From NCBI RefSeq assembly GCF_000829375.1, contig NZ_AP014624.1, forward strand, positions 5,084,001-5,148,000: 64,000 nucleotides of DNA. Reading direction: 5' to 3'. This DNA comes from Chryseobacterium sp. StRB126. GTDB lineage: Bacteria > Bacteroidota > Bacteroidia > Flavobacteriales > Weeksellaceae. Positions 34,817-44,171 of this stretch are shown piece after piece. Position 1 is the first letter of the stretch. The number at the start of each line of letters is the position of its first letter. The notes under the pieces are model-generated. The model was not told the DNA's origin. It did no database searches and saw only the letters and a list, made by a program, of their open reading frames with translations. Made by a program: the position numbers and the translations under genes.

Positions 34817-37630
34817 TTAAATTACGATATTCACAATACGGTGAGGGACTACAATGATTTTTTTAGGGGTTTTACCTTCCAGAATCAGTTGCATTTTCTC
34901 ATTTGAAATCACCAAATCTTCTACCTCCTTAGCAGATAATTGGGCCGAAAGAGAAATTTTGAACTTCATTTTACCATTTACGCTTACCGGATATTCAATT
35001 TCATCTTCAATCAGATAATCTTCGTTTAATACCGGAAACTTCTCGAATTCGATAGATGTATCATGTCCTAATACACTCCACAATTCTTCACAGATATGCG
35101 GCGCATATGGAGAGATGATAACGGCTAAAGGTTCTAAAATATTGCGCTTGTTACATTTTAATTTTTGAAGTTCGTTTACAGCAATCATAAATGATGATAC
35201 TGAAGTATTGAAAGAGAAATTTTCAATATCGTAAACGACTTTCTTTATTAAGGTATGCAAAACTTTATATTCCGCTTTTGTAGGTTCTTCTTCAGAAACT
35301 TCAAATACATCTCCGTTGAAATAAAGATTCCAGAATTTTTTAAGGAAACCATATACTCCACTTAGCCCTTGTGTGTTCCAAGGCTTGGATTGCTCCAATG
35401 GCCCTAAGAACATTTCATATAGTCTCAATCCGTCTGCCCCATATTCTTCACAGATGTCATCAGGGTTTACTACATTGTATTTAGACTTGGACATTTTTTC
35501 TACTTCACGGCCTGTGATGTATTTTTCATCTTCCAGAATAAATTCTGCATCTGCATAGTCTGGTCTCCATGCTTTGAATGCTTCAGTATCCAATTCATCA
35601 GATGTTCCTTTTAATAAGGCTACATCAACATGGATCTGTTGAGTCTGATATCCGCTGGCTAAATTTTTAGATACATATTTATTAGTACCATCAATTCTGT
35701 ACACGAATGCACTCATTCCCAAAATCATTCCCTGGTTGATTAATTTCTGGAAAGGTTCATCATGATTGATATACCCTCTGTCTTTTAAGAACATATTCCA
35801 GAAACGGGAATATAATAGGTGACCGGTTGCGTGTTCGCTACCACCTATATATAAGTCTACCTGTCCCCAATAGTCTGAAAGATTCTTTGCAGAGAACTCT
35901 CCATCATTTTGTGGATCCATATATCTAAGGAAATACCAAGAGCTTCCAGACCAGCCCGGCATTGTAGATAATTCTAATGGGAAAATAGTTTTGTCATCAA
36001 TTAAATCCGTAGAAACTACTTTCTGGTTCACTTCATCCCAAGCAAATGTTTTTGCATTTCCTAATGGTGGATCTCCATCTTCAGTCGGCAAATATTTTTC
36101 AACTTCAGGAAGTTCCAATGGTAAAGCAGAAGCCGGCAACGTATATGGCATCTCATCCTTATAATATATAGGAACCGGTTCTCCCCAATAACGCTGTCTT
36201 GAGAAAATTGCATCACGCTGTCTGTAGTTCGTAGTTCCGTGACCGATACCTTTCGTTTCAATTTCTGAAATTATTTTTGATTTGGCATCATTATAATTTA
36301 GTCCGTTTAAGAAGTCTGAATTTACACAAACAGAGTCTTTAGAATCAAAAGAATTTTCCTGAACGTCTTCTTCAGTTGCTACAACTTTTTTAATTTCTAA
36401 ATTAAACTTCTTTGCCAATCTGTGATCACGCTCGTCATGTGCAGGAACTGCCATTACTGCTCCTGTTCCATAGCCCATCAATACATAATCTGAAATATAG
36501 ATTGGCATGTTTTCTCCACTGAACGGATTGATTGCATAACTTCCTGTGAAAGCTCCGCTCACGTTTTTCACGTCAGACATTCTATCTCTTTCAGTTTTTT
36601 TGGAAGTTTCTTCTATATAAGTATCTACTTCTGCTTTCTGAGCAGCTGTAGTAATCGTATCCACTAATGGGTTTTCCGGAGCCAACACCATAAAGGTTGC
36701 GCCAAAAATGGTATCAGGTCTTGTCGTGAAAACTTCAACAACCTCATCATGACCTTCTACCTGGAACTGAACCTGTGCTCCCTGAGATTTTCCGATCCAG
36801 TATTCCTGCGAATCTTTCAAAGGTTGTGGCCAGTCTAATGTAGATAGCCCTTGTAATAATCTTTCAGAATATGCAGAGATTCTCATGCTCCACTGCATCA
36901 TTTTCTTTTGGAATACAGGGAATCCTCCTCTTTCAGATTTTCCGTCTTTGATCTCATCATTTGCTAAAACAGTTCCTAATGCAGGGCACCAGTTTACAGT
37001 AGTCTCTGCTCTGTAAGCAAGACGGTAGTTTAATAAGATATCTTCTTTATCAATATCAGAAGCATTAGCCCATTCTTCAGCCGTGAAATTTAATTCATCG
37101 TTTTGATTGGCATTTAAGCCTTCTGTACCTTTTTGTTCAAAATGTTTGATTAAGGTATCAATAGCTTCTGCTTTATCTGTATTTTTATTATACCAAGAAT
37201 GATACAGTTCAATAAAGATCCACTGTGTCCATTTATAATAAGATGCATCAGAAGTTCTTACTTCTCTGCTCCAATCGAATGAGAATCCTATTTTTCTTAA
37301 CTGCTCTTCGTATCTGTTGATATTCTGTTCTGTAGTGATTGCCGGATGCTGCCCTGTCTGGATTGCATACTGCTCAGCAGGAAGCCCAAAGCTGTCATAC
37401 CCTACCGGATGGAGAACGTTAAACCCTTGGTGTCTTTTATACCTCGCATAGATATCTGACGCAATATATCCCAGTGGATGTCCTACGTGAAGTCCTGCTC
37501 CGGATGGATACGGAAACATATCGAGTACATAAAATTTAGGTTTATCGGTATTATTGGAAGTTTTATAGGTTTGATGGTCCTCCCAGTATTTCTGCCACTT
37601 TTTTTCTATCTGCTGATGATCGTAAAACAC
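34817..37630 (-). CDS. leuS: Leucyl-tRNA synthetase
   Basis: Class Ia synthetase charging tRNA-Leu, with a CP1 editing domain that hydrolyses mischarged tRNA. Its 937 residues include the HIGH-type motif GLHVGHPLGY near residue 46, YGTGAVMAVPAHDERD in the editing domain near 389, and EKMSKSKYN near 710. An anticodon-binding domain and a C-terminal domain follow. Somewhat longer than the 860 of E. coli, as usual in this group. Monocistronic, with a TATTTTTG element on the minus strand at 37693-37700. Confidence 0.97.
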   Translation of the reverse strand: MFYDHQQIEKKWQKYWEDHQTYKTSNNTDKPKFYVLDMFPYPSGAGLHVGHPLGYIASDIYARYKRHQGFNVLHPVGYDSFGLPAEQYAIQTGQHPAITTEQNINRYEEQLRKIGFSFDWSREVRTSDASYYKWTQWIFIELYHSWYNKNTDKAEAIDTLIKHFEQKGTEGLNANQNDELNFTAEEWANASDIDKEDILLNYRLAYRAETTVNWCPALGTVLANDEIKDGKSERGGFPVFQKKMMQWSMRISAYSERLLQGLSTLDWPQPLKDSQEYWIGKSQGAQVQFQVEGHDEVVEVFTTRPDTIFGATFMVLAPENPLVDTITTAAQKAEVDTYIEETSKKTERDRMSDVKNVSGAFTGSYAINPFSGENMPIYISDYVLMGYGTGAVMAVPAHDERDHRLAKKFNLEIKKVVATEEDVQENSFDSKDSVCVNSDFLNGLNYNDAKSKIISEIETKGIGHGTTNYRQRDAIFSRQRYWGEPVPIYYKDEMPYTLPASALPLELPEVEKYLPTEDGDPPLGNAKTFAWDEVNQKVVSTDLIDDKTIFPLELSTMPGWSGSSWYFLRYMDPQNDGEFSAKNLSDYWGQVDLYIGGSEHATGHLLYSRFWNMFLKDRGYINHDEPFQKLINQGMILGMSAFVYRIDGTNKYVSKNLASGYQTQQIHVDVALLKGTSDELDTEAFKAWRPDYADAEFILEDEKYITGREVEKMSKSKYNVVNPDDICEEYGADGLRLYEMFLGPLEQSKPWNTQGLSGVYGFLKKFWNLYFNGDVFEVSEEEPTKAEYKVLHTLIKKVVYDIENFSFNTSVSSFMIAVNELQKLKCNKRNILEPLAVIISPYAPHICEELWSVLGHDTSIEFEKFPVLNEDYLIEDEIEYPVSVNGKMKFKISLSAQLSAKEVEDLVISNEKMQLILEGKTPKKIIVVPHRIVNIVI

Positions 37631-37811
37631 TTTATATATATGTTATATGTTAGACTTTAATATTGAATTGTTTTTCTTTTAAACAAGATTCACAAAAATA
37701 ATGATTTTAAAGGAAATAGAAATTTAATTTATGATGAATTGCAATTCCCCGGTAAACAGAAAGGTCCCACCCGAAGATGAGACCTTAATTTATTATATCC
37801 TGAAGTTACTA

Positions 37812-38291
37812 TTAAGGTTTAGGGCTTACCCTTTTAAACGTAATAGTTCTTGTTTTGTATATTGTAGGATCTTCGGTTTCTACTCTTATTGATAAGTTGA
37901 GCGTAGTTGCGTCTAGCGTAACAACCTTTGTATTTTCTGGTGCTACCACTCCCTGATATTTCAGTTGAAGAGCCTTACTGCTCTTGTCATACGAGTAGCT
38001 AAAGTTTTTATCCGGCAAAATATTACAAGCCGTTCCCGTAATAGGATCCTCCACATCTATTCTTTTCCCGGTTGTCTCTGTACTGAACCACCATCTGGAT
38101 TGTTTCTGACAGTCGGTATAAGTAATCACATCTGAAATTGGTTGCTCACCTACCTCAACAGTAGTAACCACCTCTTTTTGCGGTTGCCAGAATCCAATAA
38201 TCGGTTCTTCTATAACAATATCGTTGCTATTATTACATCCGGTGGTTACCAATAATGATAAACCAAAAAATAGTAGTGCTAATTTCTTCAT
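37812..38291 (-). CDS. Lipocalin-like lipoprotein
   Basis: A 159-residue lipoprotein: signal peptide with lipobox VTTGC (Cys19), then a beta-rich domain opening IIGFWQPQKEV, the GxW motif that starts lipocalin-like domains in many Bacteroidota lipoproteins, and ending TRTITFKRVSP. No ligand can be named. Stands alone between leuS and the acyltransferase gene. Confidence 0.75.
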   Translation of the reverse strand: MKKLALLFFGLSLLVTTGCNNSNDIVIEEPIIGFWQPQKEVVTTVEVGEQPISDVITYTDCQKQSRWWFSTETTGKRIDVEDPITGTACNILPDKNFSYSYDKSSKALQLKYQGVVAPENTKVVTLDATTLNLSIRVETEDPTIYKTRTITFKRVSPKP

Positions 38292-38489
38292 AGATCAATT
38301 TTTTCAAGGGCTAAAATTATAATTTTTTTGATTTATATTACCATTTTTTATGAAAAATTATTTTATCAGCTTCTATTTATACATATTTTAAAACTAAAAG
38401 AAGCCATATTGCCTTTATTTAACAAATATTGAACATTCTAAAACACCTCTGTTTTATTAAAAAAGTTATTTTTGTAGGAAAGAAAAAAA

Positions 38490-39467
38490 ATGCAAGATAT
38501 AACGAAAAACAATTTTGACTTCATCCGTGTTCTCCTCGCTTTTATTGTATTTATGGGACACTTGGGTGCTTTAAGTGCTTCTGAAAAGCTTTCTTTTTTA
38601 ACGCATAGCCCTGTTGAAGTTGCTGTTTTCTCGTTTTTTATTGTAAGCGGATTCTTAATTGCAAGAAGCTACGAAAGGTCTTCCAGTCTAAAAAGCTACG
38701 CAAAAAAAAGATTCAATAGGATCGTTCCGGCTTATTTGCTTGTTGTATTTCTTTGTGCTACCCTTCTAAGCTTGGTAAGCACCCTGCCGATTTCTGAATA
38801 TTTTGGGAATACGCAGGTTTATAAATACCTGTTCTGGAACTCAATATTCCTCAACTTTAAGGCTCCGTGGCTTCCGGGTGTATTTGGAAACCAGGCTGTA
38901 AACGGAGCATTATGGACGCTTAAGATCGAAATGTGCTTTTATATAGCCGTTCCGCTCATGTTTTTACTGTTTGGAAAAAACAATAAATACCGTACCATTA
39001 GCCTGATCGTACTCTATTTTCTTTCTCTGGTTTATCTGAATTACTTCGAAATGGCAGGAAAAGCAGCACTTTCCCGGCAACTTCCCGGCTCATTATGTTA
39101 TTTTATTGGCGGAATGCTTCTGTATTTTCACTTTGATAAGTTTATTCAATATAAAAATATTCTTTTCATCATTGCTATCGTTACGGTTTGGATTGATCTT
39201 GTTTTTGATATAAAGCTGTTCTCTCCCATAATGATCAGTATTATTGTTCTGTATATTGCTTATTCTTTTAAATTCCTGAATAATTTCGGAAAATACGGGG
39301 ATTTCACTTACGGAATTTATATCTTCCATTTCCCTATCATCAGAGTATTTGCAACTTTGGGCCTTTTTGCCAACTACAATCCTTATATCATGAGCATTCT
39401 ATGCATGTTTGTTGTTATTGGAGTGGGAATTGCTTCATGGCACCTTTATGAAAAAAGATTTTTATAA
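38490..39467 (+). CDS. Acyltransferase family 3 (OafA/YrhL-like) membrane protein
   Basis: A 325-residue protein with about ten membrane helices. FDFIRVLLAFIVFMGH opens the domain, with its conserved Arg and His, as in enzymes that O-acetylate or otherwise acylate surface sugars. ARSYERSSSLKSYAKKRFNR is the conserved cytoplasmic loop around residues 56-75. It lacks the extra SGNH domain of full OafA. It lies 25 nt before a GT2 glycosyltransferase gene, so modification of a lipopolysaccharide or capsule sugar is likely. A TATTTTTG element lies at 38467-38474. Confidence 0.88.
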   Translation: MQDITKNNFDFIRVLLAFIVFMGHLGALSASEKLSFLTHSPVEVAVFSFFIVSGFLIARSYERSSSLKSYAKKRFNRIVPAYLLVVFLCATLLSLVSTLPISEYFGNTQVYKYLFWNSIFLNFKAPWLPGVFGNQAVNGALWTLKIEMCFYIAVPLMFLLFGKNNKYRTISLIVLYFLSLVYLNYFEMAGKAALSRQLPGSLCYFIGGMLLYFHFDKFIQYKNILFIIAIVTVWIDLVFDIKLFSPIMISIIVLYIAYSFKFLNNFGKYGDFTYGIYIFHFPIIRVFATLGLFANYNPYIMSILCMFVVIGVGIASWHLYEKRFL

Positions 39468-39492
39468 TTTTACATAATATTTTACTACACGA

Positions 39493-40248
39493 ATGAAAGA
39501 CCTGGTCTCCATTATCACTCCCTGCTACAATTCTGCTGATTTTATAGAGGAAACGATACAATCTGTCCTTAGCCAAACCTATGAAAACTGGGAGTGGCTG
39601 ATTACTGATGATCTTTCTAAAGACAATACTGTTGAAATTATCAGGAAATATAATGACCCCAGAATAAAGCTTCAGATTCTGGAGAAAAACGGTGGCGCAG
39701 GAAATGCAAGAAACAATAGCCTTGAAAGAGCCCAAGGCCGATATATTGCCTTTTTGGATTCTGATGACTTCTGGCATCCTGAATACCTTGAGACCATGAC
39801 AGATTATATGCAGGAACACAATGCAGAACTTGTATACTGTAATTATTCAAGATGTGATGAGCAGCTTCAACCTATATTAAAAGATTTTCTTGCAGATAAA
39901 GTGGTTACATTTTCTAATTTGTTGAAGACATGCCGGCTGGCTCCGGTTTCTACAATGTATGATACTAAAAGGGTTGGAAAGTTTCTATTCCCGGTAAAAA
40001 GTAAGCGTGAGGACCACGTCATGTGGCTAAATCTCCTTAAAGTAATTCCGGAAGGGATGCCTATCAACAAAACAATGGCGAAGTATAGAATGCGTGAAAA
40101 CAGTGTTTCCAGAAAGAAAAAAAACATCATTAAAGATCAATATCTGGTCTATAAAGATTTCATGGGATTCTCCACTTTAAAATCATTGTACTATACAGCA
40201 AACTGGGCTGTTAACGGATTTATGAAATATTCAAAAATATTCAATTAA
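39493..40248 (+). CDS. Family 2 glycosyltransferase
   Basis: A 251-residue GT-A fold enzyme: VSIITPCYNSADFIEETI at the start, the nucleotide-sugar Asp in TDDLSKD, the metal-binding DSDD in IAFLDSDDFWHPEYL near residue 93, and the acceptor region EDHVMWLNLL near 172. Probably adds a sugar to a surface polysaccharide. Its stop overlaps the next ATG (TAATG), giving translational coupling. Confidence 0.92.
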   Translation: MKDLVSIITPCYNSADFIEETIQSVLSQTYENWEWLITDDLSKDNTVEIIRKYNDPRIKLQILEKNGGAGNARNNSLERAQGRYIAFLDSDDFWHPEYLETMTDYMQEHNAELVYCNYSRCDEQLQPILKDFLADKVVTFSNLLKTCRLAPVSTMYDTKRVGKFLFPVKSKREDHVMWLNLLKVIPEGMPINKTMAKYRMRENSVSRKKKNIIKDQYLVYKDFMGFSTLKSLYYTANWAVNGFMKYSKIFN

Positions 40249-40874
40249 TGGAGTATTCAAAAGAATTTAAAGCAGCGCTGAGTGCTTTTTCCAGCACAGA
40301 AAAAGATAAACTTATTTTCAGGCTTCTGAGAAAGGATAAATTATTATCAAAGAAATTGTATTTTGAACTTATTGATCCGGAAAATACCGATGATAAGAGA
40401 AATGCAATGGAACAAAATGTAGAAGAAAAAATTCTGCTGGCTTCAAAATATATTGGTAATGCTAAATATTTTCTGACCATTATCCGAAAAATAAGTGCAG
40501 AAGTCACTGAGCATATCAAAATAACAACAGACAAATTCGGGGAAGCTTCACTCAATCTGCTGATGGTTGATAAAATTTTAGATTACAATAATGATCTGAG
40601 CAGACAACGGTTTGATAATGTTTATAAACTTTATATTTATATCATCAATAAGATATTCAAATCTCTGATCTTAATTAAGAAACTGGATGAAGATTACTGG
40701 ATGGAATTTGATGATCTTTTAAGAACAATACAGCAAAAAATAACTGAAAACCATTATCTGCAAAAGCTATGTATCAATAACGGGCTTGACCTTAACTGGT
40801 TTGAATCTGACAACATTCCTGACAACATTGAACAAATCATGAAGGATATAAAAAGCCAGGGATTCTTAAGATAG
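40248..40874 (+). CDS. Hypothetical protein coupled to the glycosyltransferase
   Basis: A 208-residue soluble, mostly helical protein that I do not recognise. It is rich in Lys, Asp, Asn and Ile, with no signal peptide, cysteine motif or membrane helix (repeated charged helices such as LDEDYWMEFDDLLRTIQQK near 145). Shares one base with the GT2 gene and converges on waaA with a 9-nt overlap of the coding ends. Coupling suggests it assists the sugar enzyme, but this is inference. Confidence 0.7.
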   Translation: MEYSKEFKAALSAFSSTEKDKLIFRLLRKDKLLSKKLYFELIDPENTDDKRNAMEQNVEEKILLASKYIGNAKYFLTIIRKISAEVTEHIKITTDKFGEASLNLLMVDKILDYNNDLSRQRFDNVYKLYIYIINKIFKSLILIKKLDEDYWMEFDDLLRTIQQKITENHYLQKLCINNGLDLNWFESDNIPDNIEQIMKDIKSQGFLR

Positions 40875-42104
40875 AATTTTCTGAAGGATCATTTCTGTAG
40901 AATTAGGTTTCTCATCAACGAAATTCTTTGCATTTTCAGACATTTCTGCTAGTTCTTCCTCATTATCTTCATTGGTGAGGAATAAAACAAATTCTGCAGC
41001 GGTATATTCGTCTGCAAAAGATCTTCCGCCATTCTTGCTGATAAGATCGTCTGCTTCAGGATTCTTTTTATAATGATTTCCAAAGATAACCGGAACCCCG
41101 AATGTGGCAGCCTCCAGTATATTATGAAGTCCTGCATCATGAAATCCGCCACCAACAACTGCTACATCAGCATAGGAATACAGTTTAGATAACAATCCTA
41201 TATTATTAATAATTAAGATTTGAGAGTTTAAATTTACAGGTAGGGAATCATTGATCTCACTGTATAACAAAGCATCGGTAAAGATATTTTTCAGATGTTC
41301 TACTCTCTTCAGATCATGAGGTGCAATAATTATTTTGACTGCCTTATTTTTACGGGAAACCACTTCTGCAATTTTCTCTTCCGCCTGCCATGAGCTCCCG
41401 AAAACAATCGCTTTATGACCGCCTATAAAATCTACAATATAATCCACATGATTATTACGGTCCCTGAGTTGTTTTACCCTGTCAAACCTTGTATCTCCTG
41501 TTACAGAAGACTTCACCAAGCCCACACTTTTAGCCAAAGCAAGTGAAAATTGAGTCTGATGAAAGAACCAATCTACATTCTCTTTTAGCTCCTTTACAAA
41601 CCACTTTCCATAAGAAGTAAAAAATGATTGTCTTTCGTAGAACAAGGCAGAAATCACATATATCTTTGTATTTCTCTCTTTAAGCACCGAAAACAGATTA
41701 TACCAATAATCATACTTCACCGTAAAAAATAGTTTAACATCAAATTGAGATATAAATTCTCTTACAATATTCTTTTTATCAAACGGCAGATAGCAGATCA
41801 CATCTGCAATATGTTTCTTTTTAATTACATTTTCATATCCTGACGGAGAAAAGAAAGTTATCAGAATTTTATGATCTGGGAATTGTTCTTTAAGTCTCTC
41901 CAATACAGGCAATCCCTGTTCATATTCTCCTAAACTGGCAGCGTGCATCCAGATGACCTTATCTGTTTTTGAAAAAGCAGACTGTACCTTATCTAAAGAT
42001 CGCTTTCTTCCGTCAACGCCCTTTTTAGTTTTATCATTAAATAATGAGAAAACCTTCATTCCAAAAATAAGAAGACTGATAAATATGTTATAAAGTAAAT
42101 TCAA
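40866..42104 (-). CDS. waaA: 3-deoxy-D-manno-octulosonic acid transferase
   Basis: Transfers Kdo from CMP-Kdo to lipid A on the inner-membrane face (GT30). Its 412 residues have an N-terminal membrane anchor (about 4-20), the catalytic-base region HAASLGEYEQGLPVL with Glu near residue 60, FFTVKYDYWYNLF near 132, and GGGFHDAGLHNILEAATFG in the sugar-nucleotide domain near 317. Heads a minus-strand operon with the DUF1648 and NlpC/P60 genes upstream of it. Confidence 0.94.
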   Translation of the reverse strand: MNLLYNIFISLLIFGMKVFSLFNDKTKKGVDGRKRSLDKVQSAFSKTDKVIWMHAASLGEYEQGLPVLERLKEQFPDHKILITFFSPSGYENVIKKKHIADVICYLPFDKKNIVREFISQFDVKLFFTVKYDYWYNLFSVLKERNTKIYVISALFYERQSFFTSYGKWFVKELKENVDWFFHQTQFSLALAKSVGLVKSSVTGDTRFDRVKQLRDRNNHVDYIVDFIGGHKAIVFGSSWQAEEKIAEVVSRKNKAVKIIIAPHDLKRVEHLKNIFTDALLYSEINDSLPVNLNSQILIINNIGLLSKLYSYADVAVVGGGFHDAGLHNILEAATFGVPVIFGNHYKKNPEADDLISKNGGRSFADEYTAAEFVLFLTNEDNEEELAEMSENAKNFVDEKPNSTEMILQKILS

Positions 42105-42115
42105 TTCTGATAGAT

Positions 42116-42580
42116 CTAGTCGTTAGACTTTATTTTACTTTCCCGAAATGATTTGATAAGTCCCGTACCAATTACAACCAATATTCCCCCTAAAATAAAG
42201 AAGACAGCACCACTAAGTTCTTTCTGCCTGCCTTCAGCAATACGTATACTTTCAACAATTATATCCAAAAACAGAACCATTACAGGCAATTCCAGAGAAA
42301 ACAGATATAGCTTTAACGTTTTTTCATTTCGAAAACTTTGAGGAACATTCAAAAGCGGTGAGTTGGGATCTTTTATCCCAACAAAAAGGAGATGAATAAA
42401 AGCCGCAATACATGGTAAAGCCCAAATTGTTTCTTTCCCGGATTCTCCATCTACATTCCCATGGAAATCAAAATGAGTGGGAATGATTTCAGGAAGCCCA
42501 ACATATTTGATTCCAGTAAAAACCCAGATTACAACCAGTAAAAGAGTATTCACAATTAATAATATGCTGGAAGTTTTCAT
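42116..42580 (-). CDS. DUF1648 domain membrane protein
   Basis: A 154-residue protein with about four membrane helices. The DUF1648 signature is LPEIIPTHFDFHGNVDGE (residues 29-46), which in SdpI-like proteins follows the first helix. Only one unit is present, without the larger SdpI domain. Function unknown. 11 nt before waaA and 3 nt after the NlpC/P60 gene. Confidence 0.85.
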   Translation of the reverse strand: MKTSSILLIVNTLLLVVIWVFTGIKYVGLPEIIPTHFDFHGNVDGESGKETIWALPCIAAFIHLLFVGIKDPNSPLLNVPQSFRNEKTLKLYLFSLELPVMVLFLDIIVESIRIAEGRQKELSGAVFFILGGILVVIGTGLIKSFRESKIKSND

Positions 42581-42583
42581 GTT

Positions 42584-43300
42584 TTAAATAACACTTTTAA
42601 GCACTCTCAATTTATGAGTATGCTTATTCATTTCTTCATTAAAGATTCCGGTAGAATCCAAAGTATCAATTCTCACTTTTCCTGAGGCATGAATAATCTT
42701 CTGATTCTCGAGCATTATACCCACATGGATAATCTTCCCATCAGCATTTTCAAAAAAGGCAAGATCTCCGGGTCTGGTTTCTTCTACAAAAGTAAGAGCC
42801 TCTCCTACTTCTGCCTGCTGTGAAGCGTCTCTTGGAATCTTAATACCATGAACTTTATACACCAATTGAGTGAATCCGGAGCAGTCTACTGCAAAAAAAC
42901 TTTTACCACCCCATAAATAAGGCACATTAAGGAACTCTTTAGCAGTAAGAGCAACACTTTCCCTCACATCATGGCTTCTTCTTGAGGCTACCACAGGAAA
43001 GTCCACTTCAGATCCCATGGATAGTAAAGTTTTACCATCTTTCATCAATACAGAAGAAAAATCTTCCGTCACTACAGTCACTTTTCTATTGGCCAGTTCT
43101 TCATCTGTTATTGTTTTTAGCTGCTTGGTATCCATCCATCCTTCATAACCGTCATAGTGCATTTTTATTTTAGTCCAGTTTTTATTCACTTCTAAAATAT
43201 CTACACTTTCTCCAAACAATATTTCCGTAACAATTTCAGCCTTGTCAGAGCCTTCAGCACGAATCGGCGCTACTGTTACGATACAAATTCCTTTATTCAT
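42584..43300 (-). CDS. C40 family peptidase (NlpC/P60) with N-terminal SH3-like domain
   Basis: A 238-residue cell-wall or muropeptide peptidase. The N-terminal half is SH3-like (SVDILEVNKNWTKIKMHYD, YEGWMDTKQL). The C-terminal NlpC/P60 domain has catalytic Cys in VDCSGFTQLVY (near residue 140) and His in GKIIHVGIML (near 192). The layout is that of dipeptidyl-peptidase VI/YkfC enzymes, which cleave gamma-D-Glu to diamino-acid bonds in peptidoglycan turnover products. No signal peptide, so probably cytoplasmic. Confidence 0.9.
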   Translation of the reverse strand: MNKGICIVTVAPIRAEGSDKAEIVTEILFGESVDILEVNKNWTKIKMHYDGYEGWMDTKQLKTITDEELANRKVTVVTEDFSSVLMKDGKTLLSMGSEVDFPVVASRRSHDVRESVALTAKEFLNVPYLWGGKSFFAVDCSGFTQLVYKVHGIKIPRDASQQAEVGEALTFVEETRPGDLAFFENADGKIIHVGIMLENQKIIHASGKVRIDTLDSTGIFNEEMNKHTHKLRVLKSVI

Positions 43301-43324
43301 TTTATTTATTTAGAAATTAGGAAA

Positions 43325-43374
43325 ATTAAGAGATTTAGAAATGACATTATTGCTTAGTTTCTAAATCTCTTAAT
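43325..43374. terminator. Long perfect inverted repeat between O-methyltransferase and NlpC/P60 genes
   Basis: A 17-bp perfect stem (43325-43341 with 43358-43374) around a 16-nt loop. Read on the minus strand it is followed by TTTTCC, so it is a terminator candidate without a long U-run. Confidence 0.65.
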
Positions 43375-43387
43375 CTTTTCTTTATAA

Positions 43388-44035
43388 TTACTTCCTGCGA
43401 AGGAAGTTGACTCCATCGCGCAAAGGTAAAATAAGATTTTCAAAATCTTCGTCTTTTGCCACTAAATCATTCAATTCCTGAATAGACTGTGTAGATTTCA
43501 GTTTCGGATTTTCTTCCAGCACCTTACCATACCACAGAACATTATCGAACATCACTACTGATCCTGACTTTGTATGAGGTTTTATCAGTTTGAAATATTC
43601 GGCATAATTTTCTTTATCGGCATCTACAAAAATTAAATCAAAAAACTCATCTGTTTCTTTTAAAAACTCCTTAGCATCCTGAAGTTTAAAATCAATCTGA
43701 GCAGCGTATTCACTGGATTCAAAATATTTTTTCGGCAGATAAGCCAGATCTTCATTCACATCTAAGGTAGTTATTTTACCATCTTTTGCTAATCCTGAAG
43801 CCAGGCATAAGGTAGCATATCCTGTAAATGTACCGATTTCAAGAATGCTTTTAGGTTGCAGCATTTGAGAAATGATCGTCAGCAATCTTCCCTGCTGGTA
43901 GCCCGAAATCATATGAGGTTGGGTGGTTTTCTGATAAGTTTCTCTTCTCAGCTTTTTCAGAATTTCGGATTCTGAGGAAGCGTGTGCTTCCAAATATCTA
44001 TCCATTTCAGGATTCTTTTCTTCAAAAAAACTCAT
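43388..44035 (-). CDS. SAM-dependent O-methyltransferase
   Basis: A 215-residue enzyme of the catechol/caffeoyl-CoA O-methyltransferase family. SAM-binding motif EIGTFTGYATLCLASGL is near residue 66, the acidic DLIFVDADKENY near 134 holds the metal-binding Asp, and NVLWYGKVLEE follows. Cytoplasmic. Substrate unknown: catechols, quinone precursors or thiols are all possible. The preceding gene (same strand) is a small Cys-rich peptide, but a hairpin separates them. A TAAATTTG element on the minus strand lies at 44052-44059. Confidence 0.92.
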   Translation of the reverse strand: MSFFEEKNPEMDRYLEAHASSESEILKKLRRETYQKTTQPHMISGYQQGRLLTIISQMLQPKSILEIGTFTGYATLCLASGLAKDGKITTLDVNEDLAYLPKKYFESSEYAAQIDFKLQDAKEFLKETDEFFDLIFVDADKENYAEYFKLIKPHTKSGSVVMFDNVLWYGKVLEENPKLKSTQSIQELNDLVAKDEDFENLILPLRDGVNFLRRK

Positions 44036-44106
44036 ACCATTTTAATTTAAACAAATTTAAGAATTTTAAAACTTTTTTGAACCTAGCTTTTGTTCAATAT
44101 AAGATA

Positions 44107-44138
44107 CAAAAAAAAGAGAGAAATTAATCCCTCTTTTC
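44107..44138 (-). terminator. Terminator after the Cys-rich peptide gene
   Basis: AAAAGAG and CTCTTTT arms with a 10-12 nt loop. The A-run on the left gives T8 on the minus strand. Confidence 0.7.
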
Positions 44139-44171
44139 TTAGATATATTTTCTCTGAGGTAGAGAAGGTTA

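Noticed and set aside
37754..37790. Terminator AAGGTC/GACCTT after the lipocalin-like gene
   Set aside because: Position is upstream of that gene on its strand and no T-run follows; left as an unexplained weak hairpin.
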